Origin: Bacillus sp. 03113
GTDB taxonomy: Bacteria; Bacillota; Bacilli; Bacillales; Cytobacillaceae
Direction of reading: 5' to 3'
NCBI RefSeq assembly: GCF_006546985.1
Contig: NZ_VATK01000012.1
Location: 62,001-126,000 of the forward strand
DNA: 64,000 bases
Below the pieces are notes generated by a model, which did not search any database, was not told where the DNA came from, and worked only from the letters and a program-made list of their open reading frames with translations. Position 1 is the stretch's first letter. Each line of letters begins with the position of its first letter. Below are positions 32,472-43,292 of this stretch, piece after piece. The position numbers were made by a program, and so were the translations under genes.

Positions 32472-34163
32472 TTATACTTTAAAATTCGATACAAGCTCTT
32501 GAAGTTTTTCTGCTAAGTTAGAAAGGCTTTGTGCACTTGATGATACTTCTTCTAAGGTAGCCAAATTCTCTTCTGTTCCAGCACTTATTTCTTGACTTGC
32601 CCCAACGTTCTTTTCGGCAACCTCTTTTACATGAGTGATCGCTTCGACAATTTGTTTGCTTAATGAATCAAGTTCCTCTAAGGAACCTGTTACTTCTTTT
32701 ACTCTAGTTGTCACAATATCTATAGAAGATTGAATTTCATTGAAGGCAGAATCTGCTTCTTTCGTATAAGCTAATCCTTCGCCAACTTCTTTATTTTGTT
32801 TTTCCATAACTGAAATAGCGTCGCCAGTTTGTTCTTGAATTTGAGATATCATATCAGTAATGCGGTCTGCAGATTTTCTTGATTCTTCTGCAAGCTTTCT
32901 AACCTCATCTGCTACCACAGCAAATCCTTGGCCATGCTCACCGGCTCTTGCTGCCTCAATTGCAGCGTTTAAAGCAAGTAAATTTGTTTGGTTTGATATA
33001 TCTGTTATAAGGCCGACTATATTATTTATTTCTAGTGAACGGTCCCCTAAAGAACGGATAACCGAGGTTGTTTTAGAAACGGATTCATTAATATTATTCA
33101 TTTGTTGAACCACATTTTGAATAGACATTTCTCCTTTTTTCGTTAACTCAGTAGTCAAAACAGCAGAGTTTAACATATCTTCACTGTTGTTCGTTATTTC
33201 ATTAATGCCAGATAGCATTTTTTTAGTCGAATTTTGGACTTCATTAAAGTAATTTAGCTGTGTTTCTGCACCTTCTGCATTTTCTTGAATTAAATGGGCA
33301 ATCATTGTACTGGCTGATGTACTTTCTTGCGCACTTGCATTAAGCTGTTCACTGCTTGCTGCAACAGAGGTAGAAGACTCTCTAACTTCTAACACTACCC
33401 CTTTAATATCCGTGACCATTTGATTGAAAGCGTCTGCTAATTGGCCTAATTCATCTTTTGATCGAATTTTTATTTTTTCAATTCCTAAATTTCCTGTTGC
33501 TACCTCTTTCATAGAAACAACCATTTTATTCAATGGAGATGTAATTTGGTAGCTTAGCCAAAGCGCAAAACCAAGACTTATCACAATCGAAACAATTAAA
33601 ATAATAAAAGTTAATAAACGAACGGAATGAACCTTATTCTCAGTTTGAATGCTTTCTTTTTTCATTTCATTCGTTTCATATTTCACTAAATCTTCAACAT
33701 ATTTATTGAACACAGGAAAAACATTTTTGGACATATGATTCATCACTTCAACATAGCCTTCTTGATTTCCATTTTGAATATAATCCATTGCACGTTTTGC
33801 ATTATTGTTAATATCTTTGTAAATTGTTTCAATATTTGTTAGTAGTTCTTTTTCTTCTTTTAAGCTAGACATCTGTTGCAATTGATTTAATTTCTCGTTA
33901 AAAACAGTAACAGAAGCATCGTAGCTATCGATATATTTTGTATCCTTTGAAATAACAAAACCCCGCAGAGAGGCAGGCTGGCTAATCATTTCTTGTTTTA
34001 ATTCTTCTGCAAGCACAAGTTTTTCAACTTGTGAATTCATTAATTGCTTATACATACTATTTACATTATTTAACTGAGTGGCTCCGATTCCTCCGATTAA
34101 AGCTAGCAATAGCAAAATAATCACAAATCCACCTATCAGTTTTTTACGAATCGTTATGTTCAA
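32472..34163 (-). CDS. methyl-accepting chemotaxis protein with four-helix-bundle sensor
   Basis: The 563-residue chemoreceptor has TM1 at about 9-30 and a 4HB-type extracytoplasmic sensor (about 31-180). TM2 lies at about 183-205 and a HAMP region follows ([20 protein letters not shown]). A long signalling coiled coil carries the hairpin tip [31 protein letters not shown]...[14 protein letters not shown] (split here from the adjacent HGQ). It should signal to CheA at the pole; the ligand is unknown. The frame is open to 34238, but GGAGGAG 7 bases before the TTG at 34163 fixes the start. Compared with B. subtilis this gene interrupts the hemZ-yhaQ neighbourhood. Confidence 0.9.
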   Translation of the reverse strand: MNITIRKKLIGGFVIILLLLALIGGIGATQLNNVNSMYKQLMNSQVEKLVLAEELKQEMISQPASLRGFVISKDTKYIDSYDASVTVFNEKLNQLQQMSSLKEEKELLTNIETIYKDINNNAKRAMDYIQNGNQEGYVEVMNHMSKNVFPVFNKYVEDLVKYETNEMKKESIQTENKVHSVRLLTFIILIVSIVISLGFALWLSYQITSPLNKMVVSMKEVATGNLGIEKIKIRSKDELGQLADAFNQMVTDIKGVVLEVRESSTSVAASSEQLNASAQESTSASTMIAHLIQENAEGAETQLNYFNEVQNSTKKMLSGINEITNNSEDMLNSAVLTTELTKKGEMSIQNVVQQMNNINESVSKTTSVIRSLGDRSLEINNIVGLITDISNQTNLLALNAAIEAARAGEHGQGFAVVADEVRKLAEESRKSADRITDMISQIQEQTGDAISVMEKQNKEVGEGLAYTKEADSAFNEIQSSIDIVTTRVKEVTGSLEELDSLSKQIVEAITHVKEVAEKNVGASQEISAGTEENLATLEEVSSSAQSLSNLAEKLQELVSNFKV

Positions 34164-34390
34164 TTTTTCTCCTCCAAAATAAAAAATAAAAATTTGCATA
34201 TTTATTATAATAATACATATATTTACAAAATACGACATCTTTTTCTATGATATTTAAATCTTTTTGATTATTTTTTCCTCTTAACAAAATGTATATTGCA
34301 TCTCTAGATGAACAATTTGATTAGTATAAATAAAAGTTTTTTGAATTTTCTTATGCTAATTGACTAAATAATAAAATTCATATAAAATTT

Positions 34391-34411
34391 AAATCGTAAT
34401 AATTTCGATTT
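34391..34411. promoter_or_regulatory. Zur-box-like operator upstream of rpmG
   Basis: AAATCGTAAT and ATTTCGATTT flank a single A, a near-perfect match to the Bacillus Zur box (AAATCGTAAT-N-ATTACGATTT, recalled). It ends 18 bases before the rpmG start. Confidence 0.88.
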
Positions 34412-34429
34412 AAAAAGAGGTGGGAAAAT

Positions 34430-34579
34430 ATGCGAGTAAATGTTACATTACAATGCACAGAAACAGGTGACCGAAACTATATAACAACAAAAAATAAGCG
34501 GAATAATCCTGATCGGCTAGAATTAAAAAAATATTCACCTAGATTAAAACGTTACACTTTACATCGAGAAACGAAATAA
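34430..34579 (+). CDS. rpmG: 50S ribosomal protein L33, cysteine-poor (zinc-independent) form
   Basis: The 49-residue L33 starts [20 protein letters not shown] and ends [16 protein letters not shown]. In zinc-binding L33 the tail reads KYCPRC; here both of those Cys are Ser and Leu, leaving one Cys, so zinc cannot be bound. Such C-minus paralogues replace the zinc form when zinc is scarce and release its metal. The Zur-box-like site directly upstream agrees with this. AGAGGTGGG lies 6 bases before the ATG. A strong terminator follows, so it is monocistronic. Unusually short, but clearly a real gene. Confidence 0.95.
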   Translation: MRVNVTLQCTETGDRNYITTKNKRNNPDRLELKKYSPRLKRYTLHRETK

Positions 34580-34590
34580 TTTAGACTGAA

Positions 34591-34651
34591 ATGGATGAGT
34601 TATACAGGCTTAATAGGAAGCTGTATATACTCATCCATTAATTTTTTTATG
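34591..34651 (+). terminator. terminator of rpmG
   Basis: ATGGATGAGTTATACAG pairs with CTGTATATACTCATCCAT; ATTTTTTT lies 3 bases later. Confidence 0.85.
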
Positions 34652-34694
34652 GTACAAATACATAGTTTATTAAAGATGTAAGAGAGGCACTTCC

Positions 34695-36017
34695 ATGAAT
34701 CCTATTAGTCAAAAGGAATATTTAAAAATTGCATTCCCCCTGGCTGTATCAAATTTATCTACGCCAATCATAGGAGTAGTAGACACAGCAGTTGTTGGGA
34801 ATCTTTCTTCTTCTGCTTATATTGGAGGAGTGGCAATAGGTACGCTTATTTTTAATACCTTATACTGGCTGCTTGGTTTTCTCCGTGTTGGAACTTCAGG
34901 TTTTGCTGCACAGGCTTTAGGTGCCAAGGATGATAAGCAGCTGCTTTTCACTTTTTACAGGCCTTTATTAATTTCTTTTGCAATCGGTCTGTTATTTATT
35001 TTATTTCAATGGCCGATCATTCAAAGCTTTCTTTTTCTGTTAAAACCAAGTGTTGAAGTGAAGACGCAAGCTGAAATCTATTATCATATTCGTATTTGGG
35101 GAGCTCCTTTTGCTTTAGCTAATTATGTGTTGATTGGTTGGATTTTGGGAAGATCCAAGGTTAAGCTCATGCTATATTTGCAGTTATATATGAATGTAAT
35201 TAACGCAATCCTTTGTGTAGGCTTTGTATATGGCCTTGGAATGAAGGTAAATGGGGTTGCTTTTGCAAGTCTTTTTGCTGAAATCAGCAGCTTTATTATT
35301 GGATCATGGATGGTTCAGAAAGAAATGAAACAAATCAATGACAAAATTCGCTTTAAAGAATGTTTTAAAATGAAAGAAATGGTAAAGCTTATGCAAGTGA
35401 ATCGAGATTTATTTTTAAGGACAATCTGTCTTTTAACTGTTTTTCAGGTGATCACTGCCATAAGTGCAAGAATGGGGAATGATATTCTAGCGGCTAACAC
35501 CATCCTATTGCAGGTTCATTATATTATGGCCTATACATTAGAAGGATTTGCGAATGCAAGCAGCTTATTAGCTGGTAAAGCAGTAGGAGAAAAGAATCCG
35601 ACTATGATGAAAAGAGTCATTCGTTTGTCTGCCATTTGGTCTTTTATATCTGCCATTGTACTTTCCACCATTTATTTTATTGGTAAAGAGTTTTTTATAA
35701 GTATATTTACAAAGCACGAAAAAGTAGTGGATTTAGCCATTGAGTTTTCATCCTGGATCGTATTATTTCCGTTAGCAGGTGCAGTAGGCTTGATTTTTTA
35801 TGGAATATTCACTGGTGCAACAGATACTTCATATGTGAGAAACTCCACCTTTTTTGCCTGTGTTTTATTTATCATAACGATTTTATTAACAGTACCTTGG
35901 TTACAAAATCATGGAATATGGCTATCATTTATTATATTTACTTTATTTAGATCCATTGGACTGATATGGTACTTACCATCGCTTTCTAAAACTACTAAAC
36001 AGGCGCAAGTGATTTAA
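34695..36017 (+). CDS. MATE family efflux transporter (DinF-like)
   Basis: The 440-residue protein has twelve hydrophobic segments in two six-helix halves. The N-terminal IAFPLAVSNLSTPIIGVVDTAVVGNL and RVGTSGFAAQALGAKD match MATE/DinF transporters, and the second half has ILLQVHYIMAYTLEGFANASSLLAGKAVG. These are Na+ or H+ driven exporters of organic cations or drugs. AGAGAGG lies 7 bases before the ATG. It sits between two Zur-controlled genes but has no Zur box of its own, so a zinc link is not supported. Ends in a shared terminator. Confidence 0.88.
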   Translation: MNPISQKEYLKIAFPLAVSNLSTPIIGVVDTAVVGNLSSSAYIGGVAIGTLIFNTLYWLLGFLRVGTSGFAAQALGAKDDKQLLFTFYRPLLISFAIGLLFILFQWPIIQSFLFLLKPSVEVKTQAEIYYHIRIWGAPFALANYVLIGWILGRSKVKLMLYLQLYMNVINAILCVGFVYGLGMKVNGVAFASLFAEISSFIIGSWMVQKEMKQINDKIRFKECFKMKEMVKLMQVNRDLFLRTICLLTVFQVITAISARMGNDILAANTILLQVHYIMAYTLEGFANASSLLAGKAVGEKNPTMMKRVIRLSAIWSFISAIVLSTIYFIGKEFFISIFTKHEKVVDLAIEFSSWIVLFPLAGAVGLIFYGIFTGATDTSYVRNSTFFACVLFIITILLTVPWLQNHGIWLSFIIFTLFRSIGLIWYLPSLSKTTKQAQVI

Positions 36018-36049
36018 AATGACAGGCATTTAATTGATGCCTGTCATTT
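36017..36049. terminator. terminator between the MATE gene and zagA
   Basis: AAATGACAGGCAT pairs with ATGCCTGTCATTT; serves convergent genes. Confidence 0.82.
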
Positions 36050-36057
36050 AGCGATAA

Positions 36058-37239
36058 TTAATTGGATACAGTGAATTTTGGAAGAGGGTCATTCATTTTT
36101 TTCCAATCGAAATGCATTTCTTCATCGGTTAATAAGCATTGATCTAAAGAATGTTCAATCTCTTCCGTATTCATATCGATCCCAATCATGACTAGCTCTG
36201 TCATGCGATCTCCAAAGGTAGAATCCCATTTTCTTTGCAGCTCTGGATCTTCTTTAAGCATTTGTTCTTGTTCTTTAAGAGGATATTCAGCTACCCATTC
36301 GCCAGCACCTTGAATCGTAATCGTTGAACCTGCTTGGGAGAGAAGGCCTGATATTTCATTTCGAGAAGCTAACCAAAAAAAGCCTTTCGCCCTTACAACA
36401 TCAACAGGCCAATTTTCGAGCCACTCCATTAATCTTTCTGGGTGAAATGGTTTTCTTTTTCGATAGACAAACGATGATATGCCATACTCTTCAGTTTCAG
36501 GGATATGTTCTTCATATAATTCTTTTATCCAACCAGCAGACTCGCTTGCTTTTTCAAAATCAAACTTACCAGTGTTTAGAACCCAATTTACATCAACTTT
36601 AGAGAAAGAAGTTGGATAAATAGAAGCATCGCCATTTAGTTTTCTCAAAAATGATACTAACTCAAAGGTATCGTTTTCCTCTATTAAATCTGTTTTGTTT
36701 AGTACAATGACGTCAGCAAATTCGATTTGATCAATTAGCAGATCGACAACTTCTCTCACATCTGTATCATCCATTCCTTGCTTGCGATCAAGAAGAGAGT
36801 CTCCAGAAGCATAATCTTCCCAAAAACGGTTGGCGTCCACAACGGTTACCATCGTATCAAGTCTGCACTTTTGTGTTAAATCGATCCCAAATTCTTCATC
36901 TATATAAGTGAATGTTTGGGCAACAGGAATCGGTTCACTAATTCCAGTTGACTCGATTAAAATGTAGTCAATACCTCCTTGATCAACAATTTTTTCTACC
37001 TCTTTCATTAGATCTTCTCGAAGTGTACAGCAAATGCATCCATTTTGAAGCTCAACTAATTTCTCATCGGTTCTTGAAAACCCGCCGTTTTTTACAAGCA
37101 GGGCATCGATATTCACTTCACTCATGTCATTCACAATGACAGCAACTTTCAATCCTTCCTGATTTGTTAATATTTGATTTAATAAGGTTGTTTTTCCGGC
37201 ACCTAAATATCCACTAAGTACGGTTACAGGTATTCTCAT
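36058..37239 (-). CDS. zagA: ZagA/YciC-type COG0523 GTPase, zinc metallochaperone
   Basis: The 393-residue G3E GTPase has Walker A GYLGAGKTT at residue 10, the metal-binding CxCC motif (NGCICCTLRED, about 66) and Walker B-type ILIESTGISEP (about 95). The base-specificity motif NKTDL is near 182, and there is a CobW C-terminal domain (about 265-365, HPERLMEWL, RAKGFFWLASR). Members in Bacillus (YciC, now ZagA) deliver zinc to GTP cyclohydrolase FolE under zinc limitation. A Zur-box-like site lies about 35 bases upstream of the ATG, and AGGAG precedes the start. Divergent from yhaQ. Confidence 0.9.
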   Translation of the reverse strand: MRIPVTVLSGYLGAGKTTLLNQILTNQEGLKVAVIVNDMSEVNIDALLVKNGGFSRTDEKLVELQNGCICCTLREDLMKEVEKIVDQGGIDYILIESTGISEPIPVAQTFTYIDEEFGIDLTQKCRLDTMVTVVDANRFWEDYASGDSLLDRKQGMDDTDVREVVDLLIDQIEFADVIVLNKTDLIEENDTFELVSFLRKLNGDASIYPTSFSKVDVNWVLNTGKFDFEKASESAGWIKELYEEHIPETEEYGISSFVYRKRKPFHPERLMEWLENWPVDVVRAKGFFWLASRNEISGLLSQAGSTITIQGAGEWVAEYPLKEQEQMLKEDPELQRKWDSTFGDRMTELVMIGIDMNTEEIEHSLDQCLLTDEEMHFDWKKMNDPLPKFTVSN

Positions 37240-37273
37240 TAGTTTTTCTCCTATTAAACTGTATTTTAGTATT

Positions 37274-37294
37274 AAATAGTAATGATTACGATTT
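37274..37294. promoter_or_regulatory. Zur-box-like operator upstream of zagA
   Basis: On the minus strand AAATCGTAAT and ATTACTATTT flank a single C, one mismatch from the recalled consensus half-sites. It lies in the 214 bp region shared with yhaQ. Confidence 0.88.
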
Positions 37295-37453
37295 ATAGTC
37301 TAACCTAATTTCAATCTACTGTAAATAAATTTACCTCTATTTTTTGCACGAAAAAATGAACAGCGTCCCAAAGAATATTAATATAGTTTTCCTTTTTCTT
37401 GAATCTTTTTTATAATGAGACTCGTAGTAAATATTGGTAAAGGAGGAGCGGAA

Positions 37454-38353
37454 ATGACATTAGAAATTAGCGAGGTTACAAAACGCTTTGGAAAATTTAA
37501 AGCTGTAGATCAACTATCACTTTCAATTCCTGAACAAGAAATGTTTGGATTTTTAGGTGCAAACGGCGCAGGAAAAACAACGACCTTTCGAATGATTCTT
37601 GGATTATTAGAAGCAACAGACGGTCAAATTACTTGGGATAACAAGCCGATTGACTATTCTACCAGTTCATTAATTGGCTATTTACCTGAAGAAAGAGGCC
37701 TTTATCCAAAGCTGAAGGTGAAGGACCAAATTGTCTATTTAGCGAGACTAAGAGGGATGTCTAAGCAAGATAGTTTAAAAGAATTGGACTATTGGTTAAA
37801 TCGATTTAAAGTTCCTGAATATAAGGAAAAGAAAGTAGAAGAGCTTTCAAAAGGGAACCAGCAAAAAATTCAATTCATTACTGCGGTAATACATAAACCT
37901 AAGCTGCTTATTCTAGATGAGCCTTTTAGTGGATTAGATCCTGTAAATGTTGAACAGTTGAAAGAAGCTGTTTTGGAGTTAAAGAAGAAAGGAACAACCA
38001 TCGTTTTTTCAAGTCACCGGATGGAGCATGTGGAAGAGATGTGTGAGCATTTATGTATTATGCATAAAGGAAGCCCAGTCGTACATGGGTCATTAAAAGA
38101 AATTAAGAGATCATTCGGAAAGAAAAATTTGGTGATTCACTCTGATTTTGATCTTAGCTTTTTAAGTAAGTATCCTGGTGTGACGAAGGCAAAAGAAACA
38201 CCAGAAGGAATTCAACTGCAAATTGAAAAAGAAGAAGTAGCAGAACAAATTTTAAAAGAAATTGTGGGGAAAGGGTTTATACGTAAATTTGTTCTAGAAG
38301 AACCTTCACTAAATGATATTTTTATAGAAAAGGTTGGTGCTTCTTATGAATAA
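37454..38353 (+). CDS. yhaQ: YhaQ, ABC transporter ATP-binding protein
   Basis: The 299-residue ABC-2 type ATPase has Walker A GANGAGKTTT (about 38), YLPEERGLYP, signature LSKGNQQKIQF (about 133), Walker B LLILDEPFSGLDP (about 155) and H-loop SSHRMEHVE. A C-terminal DUF4162-like part follows (about 215-299). With YhaP it forms a Na+ export-like (NatAB-type) transporter of unknown substrate. The frame opens 13 codons earlier, but AAAGGAGG fixes the ATG at 37454. The stop overlaps the yhaP start by 8 bases. Confidence 0.92.
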   Translation: MTLEISEVTKRFGKFKAVDQLSLSIPEQEMFGFLGANGAGKTTTFRMILGLLEATDGQITWDNKPIDYSTSSLIGYLPEERGLYPKLKVKDQIVYLARLRGMSKQDSLKELDYWLNRFKVPEYKEKKVEELSKGNQQKIQFITAVIHKPKLLILDEPFSGLDPVNVEQLKEAVLELKKKGTTIVFSSHRMEHVEEMCEHLCIMHKGSPVVHGSLKEIKRSFGKKNLVIHSDFDLSFLSKYPGVTKAKETPEGIQLQIEKEEVAEQILKEIVGKGFIRKFVLEEPSLNDIFIEKVGASYE

Positions 38354-39596
38354 GTTTTTTATTATCTTGTTTCATACTTATTTAAGCAAGCTTAAAACAA
38401 AATCATTTATCATTACCACACTTATAACGGTATTGATCGTCTCTGGCTTAACAAATTTAACGAACATTATCGATTTTTTTGATAAAGATCAAACAGACAC
38501 GATTGCTGTAATTGATCAAACTGATCAATTATTTTCACCACTAATGAAACAGCTAACAGAGACCAATGACCAACTAAAGTTGGAGAAGTACAATGGAACA
38601 GAAAAAAGTGCAGAGAAAAAAGTGCGAGAAGAAGAATATGATGGTGTTTTAATCTTATCCAACGATCAAGAGGGGCTTCCGGTTGCTTCCTTTAAAGCAA
38701 TGAGCATAGCGGATTCGTCGGTAGCCACTGACATTCAAAATGGTCTTCAACAAATAAAAACGAAGCTGGCTGCTTCACAAATTCATTTAACAAATGAACA
38801 GCTCGGAAAGCTTTATGAGCCAGTTGCTTTTAATAAAATCGCTTTAGAGAAAAATGCCAAATCAGAAGAAGAGCTTAATCAAGCAAGAGGACTTGTTTAT
38901 GTGTTATTGTTTGTCATTTATTTTGCTGTCATGCTGTATGCGAATATGATTGCCATGGAAGTAGCGACTGAAAAATCTTCACGTGTCATGGAAATCTTAA
39001 TATCTAGCGTTTCTCCTATTAAACAAATGTTTGCAAAAATCCTTGGAATTGGTCTTCTTAGCTTAACACAGCTAGCAGCTTTATTACTTGTTGGTTATAC
39101 CTTTATTAAACGAAATTTAGAATCCATGAGTGGAGGATTTTTTGATGTTTTTGGCTTTCAGGACATTCCGATAATAACTATCATCTATGCTGTTATCTTT
39201 TTTATCCTTGGCTATTTCCTTTATGCAACACTAGCAGCATTTTTAGGATCACTTGTCAGTCGAATTGAGGATGTTCAGCAAATGATTACACCAATGACCT
39301 TTATCATTGTAGGTGGATTTATGATTGCGATGTTTGGACTTAATCAGCCAGACACTCCATTTATTACGGTTACGTCATTCATTCCGTTTTTTACACCAAT
39401 GCTTATGTTTATGAGAGTTGGCATGCTAACATTGCCTGTTTGGGAGCCGATCTTAGGCATTGTGATCTTACTTCTTTCAGTGATCCTGATGGCCATATTT
39501 GGAGCGCGAGTGTATAAAGGCGGAGTCTTAATGTACGGAAAATCGAATTCCTATAAAGACATTAAGAAAGCTTTACAGATCACGAAAAATGAGTAA
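38346..39596 (+). CDS. yhaP: YhaP, ABC-2 type permease (NatB-like)
   Basis: The 416-residue permease has an N-terminal membrane helix (about 18-38) and an extracytoplasmic domain of about 120 residues. Five C-terminal helices begin at LVYVLLFVIYFAVMLYANMI. The coupling motif MAMEVATEKSSRVMEILISSVSP (Ile for the second Met here) is typical of NatB/YhaP exporters. A TTG four codons earlier is open but the ATG overlapping yhaQ is preferred. Forms one transporter with YhaQ. No cotranscribed gene follows; the next feature is a TPP riboswitch. Confidence 0.9.
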   Translation: MNKFFIILFHTYLSKLKTKSFIITTLITVLIVSGLTNLTNIIDFFDKDQTDTIAVIDQTDQLFSPLMKQLTETNDQLKLEKYNGTEKSAEKKVREEEYDGVLILSNDQEGLPVASFKAMSIADSSVATDIQNGLQQIKTKLAASQIHLTNEQLGKLYEPVAFNKIALEKNAKSEEELNQARGLVYVLLFVIYFAVMLYANMIAMEVATEKSSRVMEILISSVSPIKQMFAKILGIGLLSLTQLAALLLVGYTFIKRNLESMSGGFFDVFGFQDIPIITIIYAVIFFILGYFLYATLAAFLGSLVSRIEDVQQMITPMTFIIVGGFMIAMFGLNQPDTPFITVTSFIPFFTPMLMFMRVGMLTLPVWEPILGIVILLLSVILMAIFGARVYKGGVLMYGKSNSYKDIKKALQITKNE

Positions 39597-39717
39597 TAAG
39601 ATCATGATGAAAAGAAGAATTAGAAGACTACTAAAAATAGAATCACGATTAAGTTACTTTTTTGTGTCAAAAGAATAGAAAGTGTGTTATATTGAACTTG
39701 TACAATTGAATAAAATT

Positions 39718-39815
39718 TCCACTGGGGGGGCCGAATAGGTCGGCTGAGATTAAGACCCATATGTCTTTGACCCTTTTTCACCTGATCTGGTTCGTACCAG
39801 CGTAGGGAAGTGCAT
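39718..39815 (+). ncRNA. TPP riboswitch (THI element)
   Basis: The conserved parts are all present in order: GGGGGGCC, CTGAGA, ACCCTTT, CACCTGATCTGG and TACCAGCGTAGGGAAGTG. It lies upstream of thiC and is followed by two terminator hairpins, so control by premature transcription termination in the presence of thiamine pyrophosphate is expected. Confidence 0.95.
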
Positions 39816-39830
39816 ACTAGAGTGATTATC

Positions 39831-39866
39831 ATGCAGATTCCAAGGGTGGAGTCTGCATTTTTTTGA
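39831..39866 (+). terminator. first terminator of the thiC leader
   Basis: ATGCAGATTCC pairs with GGAGTCTGCAT, followed by TTTTTTT; the presumed riboswitch expression platform. Confidence 0.88.
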
Positions 39867-39903
39867 CTTCATCTAAGGATTTTTATCTGTATATACTTAT
39901 TCG

Positions 39904-39934
39904 TCCCCCAGTGATTGTTACATGGGGGTTTTTG
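39904..39934 (+). terminator. second terminator-like hairpin of the thiC leader
   Basis: CCCCCA pairs with TGGGGG and is followed by TTTTT, 38 bases after the first terminator and 50 before the thiC start. Confidence 0.65.
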
Positions 39935-39979
39935 TTGTCTTGTTGCAGATCCTCCATGAAAAAAATGTTGGAGGTATGA

Positions 39980-41921
<1,942 letters not shown>

Positions 41922-41968
41922 TCTTACGAAAAAAGCTTGCCTAGAAAGGCAGGCTTTTTTCGTAAGAT
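41922..41968 (+). terminator. terminator after thiC and the small gene
   Basis: TCTTACGAAAAAAGCTTGCCT pairs almost perfectly with AGGCAGGCTTTTTTCGTAAGA. Confidence 0.9.
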
Positions 41969-42035
41969 AAATAAGAACGTGCATTCGTTTTTTTGAGATG
42001 TTACAATGTAGGAAAAGATTGTGAAAGGACTATTT

Positions 42036-43253
42036 ATGAAAAGGATTACATTTATTCATGCAGCAGATCTTCATTTAGATAGCCCAATGATCGGATTAAA
42101 GGAATTGCCTTCCTTTATACGTAAAAGAGTGCAGGAAAGTACGTTTGTTGCATTGAAAAAGGTTGTGGAAGCGGCGATCCTTCATAAGGTTGATTTTGTT
42201 ATTATAGCTGGAGATCTATATGATGAAGAAGACCGAAGCATCCGTGCACAAACGAGATTTCGTCAAGAAATGACCAGATTAGCGAAGGAGAATATTTCTG
42301 TCTTTTTGGTACATGGAAATCATGATTATTTAACAGGAGATTGGGTTCATTTAAGCATGCCAGATAATGTTTATATTTTCCAAGGCCACGTAGAGAAAAA
42401 AAACTTTGCCAACCATCATACATCCGTTCATTTATACGGCTTTAGCTATGATCAGCGCCATGTAATAGAACGGAAAATTGATCAATATCAAAAAGTAGAT
42501 GGGGCAGATTTTCATATTGGCATTTTACACGGTTATTTTGAAGGCGGCAGTGAGCATGGACGTTATGCTCCTTTTCAGCTTTCTGATTTAGTGGAGAAGA
42601 AATTTGATTATTGGGCTCTTGGTCATATACATAAACGTTCCATTCTTAGCAAAGAGCCTCCTATCATTTATCCAGGAAATATTCAAGGCCGCCATAAGAA
42701 AGAAGAAGGGATAAAAGGCTGCTACCTAGTTACGATCGATGAAGTAACAACGCATCTTCAGTTTATTGAAACCTCTGATATTGTATGGAGGAAGCTTGAG
42801 TTGGATGTTGAACAGGTTACAAGCTTTAATGAATTATATTCTTTCTGCAAAAAAGCAATAGAGAAAGAACGATCTAATAAGCAAGGAATTCTAATGTCAC
42901 TTATCTTAAAGAATGTCAAATTAGAAGGACATGATTTAAAGGCCATCGTAACAGGAGAGCTAATGGAAACTTTACAAGATGAAGAAAAAGAAGAGGACTT
43001 ATTCGTATGGATTTTTGAAATAGCCATACAAGAAAGCTTCATTTGGACAAAAGAGACATTAATAGAAAAGTCCGATTTTTACTCTGAGCTTTTTAATGTA
43101 ATTGATGAATATGATGGATTTGATCAATCATTAGCCCCCTTATTGGAACATCATCAAGCTTCTCGTTTTATTGAAACAGTATCTGAAGAAGAGAAAAAAG
43201 AGCGATTAACAGATGCACAAAAGCTGCTAATACAGCTTCTTAATGAACATTAA
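42036..43253 (+). CDS. yhaO: YhaO, SbcD/Mre11-like DNA exonuclease
   Basis: The 405-residue calcineurin-type phosphoesterase has metal motifs FIHAADLHLDSP (residue 5), IIAGDLYDEEDR (about 55), VHGNHDYL (about 92) and GHIHKR (about 195) preceded by ILHGYFEGG. The C-terminal part (about 240-405) is not catalytic. From the family it pairs with the Rad50-like YhaN product encoded next to process DNA ends. The frame opens at GTG 42021, but AAAGGA 6 bases before the ATG at 42036 fixes the start. It lies 39 bases upstream of yhaN in one operon. Confidence 0.92.
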   Translation: MKRITFIHAADLHLDSPMIGLKELPSFIRKRVQESTFVALKKVVEAAILHKVDFVIIAGDLYDEEDRSIRAQTRFRQEMTRLAKENISVFLVHGNHDYLTGDWVHLSMPDNVYIFQGHVEKKNFANHHTSVHLYGFSYDQRHVIERKIDQYQKVDGADFHIGILHGYFEGGSEHGRYAPFQLSDLVEKKFDYWALGHIHKRSILSKEPPIIYPGNIQGRHKKEEGIKGCYLVTIDEVTTHLQFIETSDIVWRKLELDVEQVTSFNELYSFCKKAIEKERSNKQGILMSLILKNVKLEGHDLKAIVTGELMETLQDEEKEEDLFVWIFEIAIQESFIWTKETLIEKSDFYSELFNVIDEYDGFDQSLAPLLEHHQASRFIETVSEEEKKERLTDAQKLLIQLLNEH

Positions 43254-43292
43254 TCTTGATAATTCTTACACAATTAGGAAGGGAGTATGTGT

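Noticed and set aside
34695-36017. MATE transporter as a zinc-uptake or zinc-efflux member of the Zur set
   Set aside because: No Zur-box-like sequence in its own upstream region, it is separated from rpmG by a strong terminator, and MATE proteins are not known zinc transporters.
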